Shown here in pieces: positions 8,361-16,342 of a stretch of DNA of 64,000 nucleotides. Source of the DNA: Prevotella sp. DNF00663 (GTDB lineage: Bacteria > Bacteroidota > Bacteroidia > Bacteroidales > Bacteroidaceae); NCBI RefSeq assembly GCF_001553265.1, contig NZ_KQ960617.1, positions 1 through 64,000 on the forward strand, in the 5' to 3' direction. The notes beneath the pieces were generated by a model. The model worked only from the letters and a program-made list of their open reading frames with translations, did no database searches and had not been told where the DNA came from. The first letter of the stretch is position 1; each line of letters begins with the position of its first letter. Made by a program: the position numbers and the translations under genes.

Positions 8361-9242
8361 TTATGCTTTCAAATTAGTGAACTTCTTTGGCAAAACAGGC
8401 ATGGCACCGTTTTGGGTACATACGTATGCACTTACTTCTACGGCTAACTTGTGAGCCTCTGTAACACTCTTGCCGGCCAAGATAGCCGCACAGAAGGTGG
8501 CGGTAAATGAATCTCCCGCGCCAACAGTATCGGCAACGTCTACCTTTAGCGTCTCTAGGAACGATACATTACTAGGTGTAAATACGTAACTTCCGTCTGC
8601 TCCACAGGTAAGTATCAGCATGTTGAGATTGTAATGATTTAGAATCAAGCGGCATTTGTCCTTAATATTAAGCTTTGAACAACCTAGAAGTTGACCAATG
8701 ATAACCAATTCTTCATCGTTGATTTTGAGCACATTACAGAGGTGTAGAGACTCTTTGATAATTTCAGCAGTATAGAAATTTTGTCGAAGATTGATGTCGA
8801 AGATACGTAAACAGTTGTTAGGTGTGATGTTGATAAATCGTTGAATGGTGTTGCGAGAGCCGGAACTGCGCTGCGCAAGCGAGCCCCAACATACGGCACG
8901 AGCATTCTGTGCGAGGCTAATCATTTCCGGTGTCAGCGGTATATTGTCCCATGCCACATCCTCACGAATATCGTATGTGGGTACACCTTGGGCGTCGAGC
9001 TCTACTTGTACGATGCCTGTAGGGTAGTCAACACGTGGCATCAGATACTTCAAGTCTTTGCTTTCGAGAGCTTTGATAGTCTCATCGCCGAGCGCATCTT
9101 TGCCTAATGCACTGACAGCTTTGGTCTCTAAACCGAATTGCCCTACGTGGTAAGCGAAGTTAGCAGGTGCTCCTCCCAGCTTCTTCCCTTCGGGTAGTAC
9201 GTCCCAAAGAACTTCTCCCAGTCCGATAATTGCTCCGTCCAT
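8361..9242 (-). CDS. Fructokinase (PfkB family)
   Basis: About 293 residues from ATG 9242; frames extending further upstream run into the neighbouring gene and look unlike the family. PfkB signatures are present: GLGEVLWDVLPEGKKLGGAPANFAYH at the N terminus and DTVGAGDSFTATF with the catalytic Asp near the C terminus. The close match to Bacteroidales fructokinases suggests fructose to fructose-6-phosphate (or a related sugar). The start codon is 4 bp from the start of the divergent ExbB-like gene and no TAnnTTTG box is visible upstream, so its original promoter seems to have been lost or replaced at the island junction. Confidence 0.85.
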   Translation of the reverse strand: MDGAIIGLGEVLWDVLPEGKKLGGAPANFAYHVGQFGLETKAVSALGKDALGDETIKALESKDLKYLMPRVDYPTGIVQVELDAQGVPTYDIREDVAWDNIPLTPEMISLAQNARAVCWGSLAQRSSGSRNTIQRFINITPNNCLRIFDINLRQNFYTAEIIKESLHLCNVLKINDEELVIIGQLLGCSKLNIKDKCRLILNHYNLNMLILTCGADGSYVFTPSNVSFLETLKVDVADTVGAGDSFTATFCAAILAGKSVTEAHKLAVEVSAYVCTQNGAMPVLPKKFTNLKA

Positions 9243-9246
9243 AACG

Positions 9247-9873
9247 TTGAAAGACTGTGTTTCTCGTTTTGAATATATATCACATGCCCTTTTCGGGATA
9301 GCCAACAGTCTGCTGATTCCCGACATCATCTTGTTGATTCTCTTCTTTCTGCGCGCCCTTGTGCTGCTTGGCGGCACTTACAATGGCTTCATGCTGCGCC
9401 GCAGAAACAATCAGTGCTTCAACCATCTCATAAAAGACCTTACCCCCGACGGTATCGAAAACCTCAAGGAAAGCCTGCCGCAGAAGACCGACTCCTTGTA
9501 CGTCCGTTATCTGAAAGACATGCTCGACAACGGCAAAGACCATGAGGACTATACCGACTATCTCATCACCCAATATGAAACTGAGAGTGTCAAGGAGGTG
9601 AATCTATCGCGCCTGCTGGCCAAGTTAGGCCCTGTTCTCGGACTTATCGGTACGCTTATCTCCATGAGTCCTGCACTGGTAGGTCTCTCGACCGGCGACA
9701 TCTCCGGCATGGCCTACAACATGCAAGTGGTCTTTGCCGCAACGGTCGTGGGTCTGGTCATCAGTGCCGTAGGCCTATTTACCCTACAGTTGAAACAACG
9801 ATGGTTCTCTCAAGACGTAAACAACCTCGACTACGTAGCGCGCATACTGAATCAAAAGGAGGAACACCCATGA
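9247..9873 (+). CDS. HmuU-like MotA/TolQ/ExbB proton-channel protein
   Basis: A 208-residue membrane protein with an N-terminal helix, a cytoplasmic stretch and two C-terminal helices around LAKLGPVLGLIGTLISMSPALVGL, the conserved MotA/TolQ/ExbB segment. It matches the proton-channel protein that sits with a DUF2149 protein in hmu haem-uptake operons (hmuU and hmuV in Porphyromonas naming, from memory). Family members normally begin about at the FEYISHALFG segment, so the first eight residues here (MKDCVSRF) may come from the junction with the fructokinase gene. The hmuY, hmuR and CobN-like hmuS genes expected upstream are missing. Confidence 0.75.
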   Translation: MKDCVSRFEYISHALFGIANSLLIPDIILLILFFLRALVLLGGTYNGFMLRRRNNQCFNHLIKDLTPDGIENLKESLPQKTDSLYVRYLKDMLDNGKDHEDYTDYLITQYETESVKEVNLSRLLAKLGPVLGLIGTLISMSPALVGLSTGDISGMAYNMQVVFAATVVGLVISAVGLFTLQLKQRWFSQDVNNLDYVARILNQKEEHP

Positions 9874-10208
9874 GCCGCAGGAGAAGAGGTAGCCGTCTTT
9901 TAGTAGATGATGATGCCGACCCGCTGAGCGTGGTTGTCAATCTGTTCGACGTGGCCATGGTGTTTGCCGTCTCTCTGATGGTGGCCATGGTGATGCACAT
10001 GAATATGACCGAGGTTTTCGGAAATGAGGACTTTACTGTGGTCAAAAACCCAGGAAAGGACAATATGGAGATAATTACAAAGCAAGGAAAGCAGATAAAC
10101 ACGTATAAAGCCTCGGGAGAGACCACTGATAACAATGGTGCGAAAGGTAAACGGTTAGGCACTGCTTACCAGCTGGAAAACGGACAAATCATTTATGTGC
10201 CCGAGTAA
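9870..10208 (+). CDS. DUF2149 protein, HmuV-like
   Basis: A 112-residue protein beginning MSRRRRGSRLL, with one hydrophobic helix (about residues 28-48) and a short periplasmic tail, the layout of ExbD-like partners. The family is DUF2149, found beside MotA/TolQ/ExbB and CobN-like genes in haem uptake loci. The start overlaps the preceding stop by 4 bp (ATGA), so the two are translationally coupled. As a pair they could make an energising complex for an outer-membrane haem receptor; no receptor of that type is encoded nearby. Confidence 0.75.
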   Translation: MSRRRRGSRLLVDDDADPLSVVVNLFDVAMVFAVSLMVAMVMHMNMTEVFGNEDFTVVKNPGKDNMEIITKQGKQINTYKASGETTDNNGAKGKRLGTAYQLENGQIIYVPE

Positions 10209-10574
10209 GCACACTGTCCTCGCTCCTTTCCTGTCATAACGTATGGCTATTTGAACGTTTACCAAAGGCACGGAAGATCCCTGAAAGTGTTGCACGATAG
10301 GGTGCATGGATGCCCTGTTGCCGCCCTGCGATGTATGGGGCAAGTGCTGAAGCACTCGTTTTGCAAGACACATCAATACCTTATTATCATGGTGTGGGGT
10401 GCAATGTAAGTGCCGGCAGCGTATGATTGCGCAGTACCTCAAATGCGAAATATAGTGGTACGAGGTGTAATGTAAGCTCTGCAAGAGTGCAATATGGGCC
10501 CTCTACAAAACTATCACCCACGGATTCGTTCATGTCAAAAATAGTCAGTACCTTTATATTATGAAATAGAGGCC
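10209..10574. other. Gap without gene between hmuV-like gene and IS remnant
   Basis: No credible coding region. Two loosely similar stretches occur (GTGGGGTGCAATGTAAG near 10392 and GTACGAGGTGTAATGTAAG near 10457), perhaps decayed repeats or IS ends. Confidence 0.4.
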
Positions 10575-11190
10575 ATCGTCTCCCAGTTTTGCCAACCTGC
10601 TCCTCGGTCAGCGCAAAGGTCAAGCAGGCCTTCTTCTTCCAGATAGACAGGATAATCGACTGGATTCCCATACGAAGCATTATAGCAATCGCCTATACCA
10701 AGGGCCATAAATCAACAGGTCGCCCGAGTTATGACGGCTTGGTTTTATTCAAGACCAAACTTCTGCATACATAGTATGGACTGAGTGACGGTGAAGTTGA
10801 GGAGGAGGTGAACGATCGCCTCTCTTTCAACCGTTTCGTCGGTTTGGTATGGAAGACACTGCTCCCAACAGCACGACTGTCTGCCGTTTTCGGAATACAC
10901 TGGTAGAGGCCGGCCTGTACGATATGATTCTCGATGAAATGAACCGTAAACTTGAAGAGAAAGACACTATCGTCAGGAACGATGCCATCGTAGAGACAAG
11001 TATTATAGACACTCCCCATCGTCCTCGTGGGTATAGGAAATATGAGGTGATGGAAGACTGTAATGAGGAGGACGGCCGAGAAACCTTGCAAGAAGCAATG
11101 CTTAAGGAAGTTATCAAATCCAATGTGGACGGGGATGCCCGATGGAATGTACGTTGTCAAACGAAAGTGCACAACTGCAAATATAGTTAT
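10575..11190 (+). pseudogene. IS5-type transposase remnant
   Basis: Pieces of one transposase in different frames follow each other: PSFANLL (near 10580), then KQAFFFQIDRIIDWIPI and GRPSYDGLVLFKTKLLHT (to 10772), an in-frame TAG (10772-10774), YGLSDGEVEEEVNDRLSFNRFVGL, a frameshift near 10850, then MEDTAPNSTTVCRFRNTLVEAGLYD to about 11190. This is the N-terminal half of the IS5-group family common in Bacteroidetes. The catalytic C-terminal DDE part is missing. It is dead, but marks a past insertion inside the island. Confidence 0.8.
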
Positions 11191-11459
11191 TTACTCTGAT
11201 ATTTCATTGTTTTTAATGGCTTAAATGAGCGATCTTATGACCGATTGGTGTTCAACCCCAAAGGAACGACAGACCGACTGCTCAATCCTTCTGTCACTCT
11301 TTTGAGGTTTATCGTTTTATTGACTGTTCACGAGGACGATGCTTCCGCTTGTTTCCGTCCGTCGTCTTCCACTCTTACAGGTCTGATTGTATCACGATAT
11401 TCTTCTATCGACCCCATGCTCTCTTATGACCGTTGGGTGATTGTGTTTTCTCTCTTCTT
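11191..11459. other. Gap without gene after IS remnant
   Basis: No gene is supported. The sequence is pyrimidine-rich on the plus strand and contains no recognisable inverted repeat end of the IS. Confidence 0.35.
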
Positions 11460-12812
11460 CTATTGCATTTTTAGAGTTACTTTGGCAGGGTACACGCGTG
11501 AGGGGTCGCCGAAGAGTGCCGTTGATTCCACCATCGTACCTACATTGGGGGTTATTTTATCATGGAAAACAGTCTTCCCGTTATACGTTACCTCTATGGG
11601 ACGCGAGAAATCCACCTCGCTGATGTAGAGACAGAAGCTGCCCCCGACCTTCCCTTGGCTTGTTTTGGTTTCCACGACAAAGCGGTTTCCATCGTGCTGT
11701 ACGTCGAAGAACAGACTGCTCCCTTTCTCGGGTTGCAGGTTTTGAAAGCCGAGATAATACACGCCGGCAGCATAGCTGTCTTTGCCGTCGAGGTCGTAAT
11801 AGCGGTAAGTTATCCGTTTCGGATAGTGCCTTCGTGTGTAGTTCAACAGCCATGGAATTACTTTCGTATAATCTATTTCATGGCCTTGTCTTGCCTGCAG
11901 ATTCACTTCGTGCACAAAATCTTCCGGCCACTGCTCATGCAGAGCTTTCATTTCGAGTTGCCAGATACCTGCGTAGTCGGCACGACCATATTGATAGTCC
12001 TTCTCGCCCACTTCCATTCTGAAAGCCGTATTGCGGTAATTCTGTGCCTCTCCATTTATTTTCTCGGCAGCGGCCATCGGGCCTACGCCGGCAAAATAGT
12101 CGGGCATGAAGATGCCGAGCCGCAGACTTCCGTACCCGCCTTCAGAGATACCGGTGAGATATACCTTGTCGGGATTCACCAACCCGCTAAGTACTGCCGC
12201 CTGTATCGCTTGCTTGAAAGCCACGCGCTTAGGCAGGAAATACCATCGTCCCTTGCGGTCGTCAGGCATACGGGGCACCATATAGGCCACGGGTTGTCCC
12301 TCTTGGAACACGCGATGGGCAAGGTCGAAGTTGATTTCAAACTCCTCCGTGTTAATCAGACTTTCCCACGGCCCGGGCGCATCGGCATATAAACCGCCGC
12401 CATGAAGGTGGATAATCAGCGGATAACCTCTGGCAGGACGGACTCCTTTGGTAAAGAGGCGCACTTTCATGCGTTCCTTTTCGGGTATTTCCCATACCGT
12501 TTCTTTATACGTTGCGTTCATTCCTGCGAAGTCGAAAACGCGTGTCCATCCCGTGTGCGCCTGCTTCCAAAGTTCCCAAATGCGACGTTGCTGCGTACCG
12601 ACATCAGCCGGTTCTATCTTCTCACGATACATTCCGACCGATGGGGCGGCAGGTATCTCGGCGTCGGATATGCTCCGATAATAACTGATAATCTCGCTAT
12701 CCGTGGCCGGAACTACAGGAGTATCCTCCTGTTCGGACTGCTTACAGGAAGCGCCGAGCAAGAGGATACCACAGAAAAACACGTACAGACAAATGCTATA
12801 TCTGTGTCTCAT
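11460..12812 (-). CDS. Alpha/beta-hydrolase lipoprotein (putative esterase/peptidase)
   Basis: A 450-residue exported lipoprotein: hydrophobic signal with lipobox LLGASC (Cys23). The middle is an alpha/beta hydrolase: oxyanion-hole HLHGGG (about 135-140), nucleophile elbow GISEGGYG (Ser223), and a likely catalytic His in RQGHEIDY (His311). The last ~110 residues look like an extra beta-domain. The overall type resembles feruloyl/polyhydroxybutyrate-type esterases; the substrate is unknown. It begins 11 bp after the stop of the HmuY-LRR gene, so both are probably one transcript and the enzyme may act on something bound at the cell surface. Confidence 0.7.
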   Translation of the reverse strand: MRHRYSICLYVFFCGILLLGASCKQSEQEDTPVVPATDSEIISYYRSISDAEIPAAPSVGMYREKIEPADVGTQQRRIWELWKQAHTGWTRVFDFAGMNATYKETVWEIPEKERMKVRLFTKGVRPARGYPLIIHLHGGGLYADAPGPWESLINTEEFEINFDLAHRVFQEGQPVAYMVPRMPDDRKGRWYFLPKRVAFKQAIQAAVLSGLVNPDKVYLTGISEGGYGSLRLGIFMPDYFAGVGPMAAAEKINGEAQNYRNTAFRMEVGEKDYQYGRADYAGIWQLEMKALHEQWPEDFVHEVNLQARQGHEIDYTKVIPWLLNYTRRHYPKRITYRYYDLDGKDSYAAGVYYLGFQNLQPEKGSSLFFDVQHDGNRFVVETKTSQGKVGGSFCLYISEVDFSRPIEVTYNGKTVFHDKITPNVGTMVESTALFGDPSRVYPAKVTLKMQ

Positions 12813-12823
12813 ACTGTTCTCAA

Positions 12824-14224
12824 TTAAGGATTGTCAGTGGATTCTTGAAAGTATTTCTTGTCGTCTGCTGCCCATCCCCATGCTTTGATGTAAGCATCGA
12901 TGGTACCTTTCGGCACAATGAAGTGGAGGAACACGTTGCCTTTGGCATCATCGAACTGAAGGTCTGAGAAAGCATCGTAGGGACTTGTCGCCTTTTGGGG
13001 TGGTGTCGTTCCTTTGAAAACGATTTCTTTCAATGCTTTGTCATAGAGGAATGCGCCGGCCTTTATTTCCTTTACGGCTGCCGGAATCACTACTTTTTGC
13101 AGTTTTTTGCAGCTCATCAGACAGTGTTTGGATATGATCTGCACTTTCTCGGGGAAAGCGAACTCCTCCAGACCTGCACCTTGGAACGCGCCCTCACCAA
13201 TGGTCAGCACCGATGAAGGCAATGTGATTTTGCGCAGTTTGGGCAGACCCGTAAAACCTTCTGCTTGAATATTCTCCAGCGAATTGCCGGGGAATACGAG
13301 CTCTTCGAGGTTGCTCATGTAGATAAACCACGGCCAAGCACCGGCAATACTCTGCAGGTTGGCGGGGGCAATGAGCTTCTTGATGTTCCTGAAGTCTTTA
13401 AAACCGGCACTTTCATCCGATAGTTTCAGCGTAGCGCCGCTGATGTCGAGCACCTCGAGTGTTTTGGTTTGTTTCAGTGTATCGAGGTCTTCGTCGTTGA
13501 TATTGCCGCTTTTGATGGTGAGGTAACGCAACTCTTTCACATTGCTCTTCTTGAGTAGCTCGGTCAGTTTACCGGCTTCCAGCTGCTCTACCACTAATTC
13601 TCCGGGGGCAAGTGCATTGGTTCCTGTCTCGTCAATATATGCATACTTGAATTGGATATTTCCTAAAGTGCCGTCGGCTCCATGATGGTTTGTGAACTGG
13701 AGTTTCACGTAATGACCGTCTGCTGTGCGCACAATATATACCGTAGGCTTTACAGACAGCGACATACCCTTCATGGTATACCATTCCGTAAAGGCGGGGT
13801 TACACATCTTTTCCACAGTAACAGGGGGCATACTGCGCAACGACATGACATTCATTTTCCTGTCGGTAAGCCATTCGTTCTTAGCGCCTCCCTCTAAGAA
13901 GGGTTTCACTGTTTTCACAGCATCAAAGTCCGTGTATCGTGTCACGTAGACGGCACCGTTGTTGGTGCGACCGTTCAGCATGTCGAAAGCGATGTCCCAG
14001 CTCTTCGTTCCCGATGTTTCTGCCGCTGTTGCATCTACCATTTGGTTTGTGGCAAACGAGAAATAAGCGAAGCCGCTCTTAGTCATTTTCAGTTCCGTGC
14101 TGACCGTTCCTTGCGGACGAGGCGAGGGAGTGGGGTCGTCATCATGCGAACATGCGGTGAAAAAGAACACGCCGCACATCAAAGCACCAGCAATGCTGGA
14201 TGATTTTACAAAAGTTTTCATCAT
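12824..14224 (-). CDS. Lipoprotein: HmuY-like domain plus BspA-type leucine-rich repeats
   Basis: A 466-residue lipoprotein (lipobox FFTACS, Cys25, then an acidic/proline linker). Residues about 43-200 look like the HmuY haemophore family: GFAYFSFATNQMV, SWDIAFDMLNGRTNNGAVYV, VYIVRTADGHYVKLQF. Residues about 225-405 are leucine-rich repeats of the BspA/LRR_5 type (LRKITLPSSVLTIGEGAFQG, LQKVVIPAAVKEIKAGAF). HmuY proteins bind haem at the surface; LRR_5 domains usually mediate adhesion or protein binding. Whether this copy binds haem cannot be told, since ligands differ among families (His in Porphyromonas, Met in relatives). It is first in an operon with the esterase and has a TAATTTTG box upstream. 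Confidence 0.72.
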   Translation of the reverse strand: MMKTFVKSSSIAGALMCGVFFFTACSHDDDPTPSPRPQGTVSTELKMTKSGFAYFSFATNQMVDATAAETSGTKSWDIAFDMLNGRTNNGAVYVTRYTDFDAVKTVKPFLEGGAKNEWLTDRKMNVMSLRSMPPVTVEKMCNPAFTEWYTMKGMSLSVKPTVYIVRTADGHYVKLQFTNHHGADGTLGNIQFKYAYIDETGTNALAPGELVVEQLEAGKLTELLKKSNVKELRYLTIKSGNINDEDLDTLKQTKTLEVLDISGATLKLSDESAGFKDFRNIKKLIAPANLQSIAGAWPWFIYMSNLEELVFPGNSLENIQAEGFTGLPKLRKITLPSSVLTIGEGAFQGAGLEEFAFPEKVQIISKHCLMSCKKLQKVVIPAAVKEIKAGAFLYDKALKEIVFKGTTPPQKATSPYDAFSDLQFDDAKGNVFLHFIVPKGTIDAYIKAWGWAADDKKYFQESTDNP

Positions 14225-14271
14225 GTAATGTTTGGATAATGTAAATAATTAAATGGGTTTGTCTTACGGCG

Positions 14272-14279
14272 CAAAATTA
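14272..14279 (-). promoter_or_regulatory. -7 box for HmuY-LRR operon
   Basis: On the minus strand TAATTTTG, about 47 nt before the start codon at 14224. Confidence 0.55.
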
Positions 14280-14536
14280 GATCTTTACCGTCAGTATCAC
14301 AATACCTAAAAATCGGTATTCGGCCAATGCTCGTATATATAATAAAGGTAATACGACATGAAAAAGTCGTGGAAATCCTCAATAATAGGGAGGTAAGACG
14401 ATGGCCGGGATGTGGTGAGAGATGAAAAGTTTTGTTGTTTCCGAGGAAAACCGCATTTTTGCACCATTCATTTATTAAAAACAAGCAATCATGGTCGTTT
14501 TCTATGAGCGACAACGGCTTTTCTCTCTAGGGAGAA

Positions 14537-14887
14537 ACGCAGAAAACGGGTGATTTTGATTTTCCCCAGGGTGGGGAAACGCAAAAAATGGGTGATTCTG
14601 ACTTTCCCCAGGGTGGGGAAAGCCGGTTTTTTCCGTTTTTTGATGATTCTGCCCACGGAATTTGCAGTTTTCGTCGATTTCTGATGATTCTGTCCACAGA
14701 ATTTGCAGTTTTCGCTGTTTTTTGACGATTCCGTCCACGGAATTCGCAGTTTTCAGCGATTTCTGATGATTCCGTCCACGGAATTTGCAGTTTTTTCCGT
14801 TTTTTCGCTCGTCGGGGTGCCCCGAAACACAGTTTCTGCTGTTTTTCGCTCGTCGGGGTGCCCCGAAACGTTGTTTTTCATCGAGCA
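14537..14887 (+). repeat. Tandem array of ~41-bp hairpin units
   Basis: Eight adjoining units, each with a small inverted repeat. Two A units (from 14537 and 14579, 42 bp apart) have core TTTCCCCA-GGG-TGGGGAAA. Four B units start exactly 41 bp apart at 14642, 14683, 14724 and 14765, with core ATTCNG-NCCA-CNGAAT; unit 2 has CTG/CAG where units 3 and 4 have CCG/CGG, a matched change in both arms. Two C units start at 14806 and 14847, with core TCGGGG-TG-CCCCGA. B and C share the tail (G/A)CAGTTT...CTGTTTTT. The array ends about 64 bp from the xerD stop. Role unknown. The region 14280-14536 has no gene. Confidence 0.85.
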
Positions 14888-14950
14888 GCAGCCATGAAAG
14901 ACAATGTGGCTTGTGGCACTTCGCTTTGGAACGCACAAGAAGTCCCCCGC

Positions 14951-15871
14951 CTAAGAATCGGACGACGCCATATTCCTCGGATGATGCCGGAGGATCTCAT
15001 CCCGCAAGGTTTTTGTATCAATATGGGTATAAATCTCGGTCGTGCTGATATCTTCATGCCCCAGCATCGCCTGTATGGCCCTCAGATCGGCTCCGCCCTG
15101 CAACAGGGCCGTGGCAAACGAATGGCGCAGCGTATGGGGAGAGATCTTCTTGCGAATGCCTGCATCGCGAGCGGCTCGCGTAATCATGATGAAGATCATG
15201 GTGCGCGTAAGATGATGCCCGCGGCGATTCAGAAATACATAGTCTTCCTCGCCCGGCTGAATGGCGAGCTGCACACGATCAGCAAACCAGAGCTGGAGCT
15301 CCTTGATGGCCTTCTGCGAAATCGGGATAAGGCGTTCCTTCTTTCCCTTGCCTAACACGCGCACAAATTGCTCCTCCAGAAAAAGCTGAGAGAGCCTGAG
15401 AGCCACGAGCTCCGACACGCGGAGGCCACACGAGAAAAGCATTTCTATGATCGCTTTATTGCGCTGCCCCTCTGGCTTGGAAAGATCCAGTGCAGCCTCC
15501 ATGCGATCCACCTCCTCTTCAGAGAGCACCTCGGGCAGATGCTCGCCCAGGCGGGGCGATTCAAGAAGTTCCGTAGGATCCTTCTCCAAGAATCCATCCA
15601 GCAACAAAAAGCGATAGAACGCGCGCACGCCGCTCAATATACGGGCCTGCGAAGAGGCCCCGATTCCTTTCTCTCGCAACAAGATGACAAACGTCTCCAA
15701 GTCTTCCAACTGCAAACGAAGAAGATCTTTCTCATGCTCCCTACAGAATTCCAACAGATGCGCCAGATCATTCCGGTAAGCCTCTACGGTGTTTGCGGAA
15801 TAACTCCTTCCCAACTTCAGATGCCGCAAGTAGAGCTTCATTATATCAATGGAAGATTTGTCCCTTTGCAT
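14951..15871 (-). CDS. xerD: Tyrosine recombinase XerD
   Basis: About 306 residues from ATG 15871, which follows the minus-strand TATTTTTG box; an ATG at 15922 would lie upstream of that box. An N-terminal SAM-like core-binding domain (KLYLRHLKLGRSYSANTVEAYRNDL) precedes the catalytic domain with Arg in CGLRVSEL, Lys in GKGKKERL, HTLRHSF, LGHEDISTT and the nucleophile Tyr in TEIYTHI. All active-site residues are present. XerD with XerC resolves chromosome dimers at dif. It is divergent from aroQ, a common Bacteroidales arrangement. Its codons are richer in C than genes outside the island. Confidence 0.88.
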   Translation of the reverse strand: MQRDKSSIDIMKLYLRHLKLGRSYSANTVEAYRNDLAHLLEFCREHEKDLLRLQLEDLETFVILLREKGIGASSQARILSGVRAFYRFLLLDGFLEKDPTELLESPRLGEHLPEVLSEEEVDRMEAALDLSKPEGQRNKAIIEMLFSCGLRVSELVALRLSQLFLEEQFVRVLGKGKKERLIPISQKAIKELQLWFADRVQLAIQPGEEDYVFLNRRGHHLTRTMIFIMITRAARDAGIRKKISPHTLRHSFATALLQGGADLRAIQAMLGHEDISTTEIYTHIDTKTLRDEILRHHPRNMASSDS

Positions 15872-15880
15872 TTTATTTGC

Positions 15881-15888
15881 TATATTTG
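15881..15888 (+). promoter_or_regulatory. -7 box for aroQ
   Basis: TATATTTG, 22 nt before the aroQ start codon. Confidence 0.6.
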
Positions 15889-15892
15889 CTCG

Positions 15893-15900
15893 CAAAAATA
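15893..15900 (-). promoter_or_regulatory. -7 box for xerD
   Basis: TATTTTTG on the minus strand, only 4 bp from the plus-strand aroQ box. Polymerase could not occupy both promoters at once. Confidence 0.55.
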
Positions 15901-15910
15901 CAAGAAAATT

Positions 15911-16327
15911 ATGAGAATACAAATTATAAACGGACCGAACCTAAACCTTTTGGGCGTGCGTGAACCGGAAATCTACGGACAGTAATCTTTTGAAGACTAT
16001 TTCGGAAAGCTCACCGCGCAGTATCCGGACATTCAATTCTCCTATTTCCAGAGCAACATAGAGGGCGAACTCATCAATAAAATGCAAGAAGTAGGATTCG
16101 ATTTCGACGGCATCGTCTTGAATGCAGGCGCCTACACACACACCAGCGTGGCCCTGCAAGACTGCATACGGAGCCTGAAAACACCCGTAATAGAAGTCCA
16201 CATCAGCAACGTTGCCACACGCGAAGGATTTCGCCAACAATCGCTCATCGCCCCAGCCTGCAAAGGCATAATCGCAGGATTCGGACTCGATAGCTATCGA
16301 CTGGCCGTAGAATCCTTTCAGAAATAA
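15911..16327 (+). pseudogene. aroQ: 3-dehydroquinate dehydratase (type II) with premature stop
   Basis: Reading one frame from ATG 15911 gives a full-length type II dehydroquinase (138 sense codons plus the internal stop): INGPNLNLLGVREPEIYGQ, then TAA at 15983-15985, then SFEDYFGKL, FQSNIEGELINKMQE, LNAGAYTHTSVALQD and EVHISNVATREGF to the normal end near SYRLAVESF. The stop stands at codon 25, right after the catalytic Tyr loop, where a CAA (Gln) codon would fit; one C-to-T change explains it. The enzyme makes 3-dehydroshikimate in aromatic amino acid synthesis. Unless readthrough or reinitiation occurs, this copy is inactive. The rest of the gene shows no other damage, so the lesion is recent or a base-call error. 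Confidence 0.85.
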
Positions 16328-16342
16328 GAAAAAGGCAAACCC

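Noticed and set aside
11562..12827. Long plus-strand open frames opposite the esterase gene
   Set aside because: Composition and lack of any motif show they are shadows of the esterase lipoprotein on the minus strand.
14537..14887. CRISPR array
   Set aside because: Repeats are adjacent with no unique spacers of constant length, the units differ in stem sequence, and no cas genes are present.
14502..14936. 144-residue minus-strand open frame over the hairpin array
   Set aside because: The array period is 41 bp, not a multiple of three, so the repeats shift frame; the frame is open by chance and has no family match.
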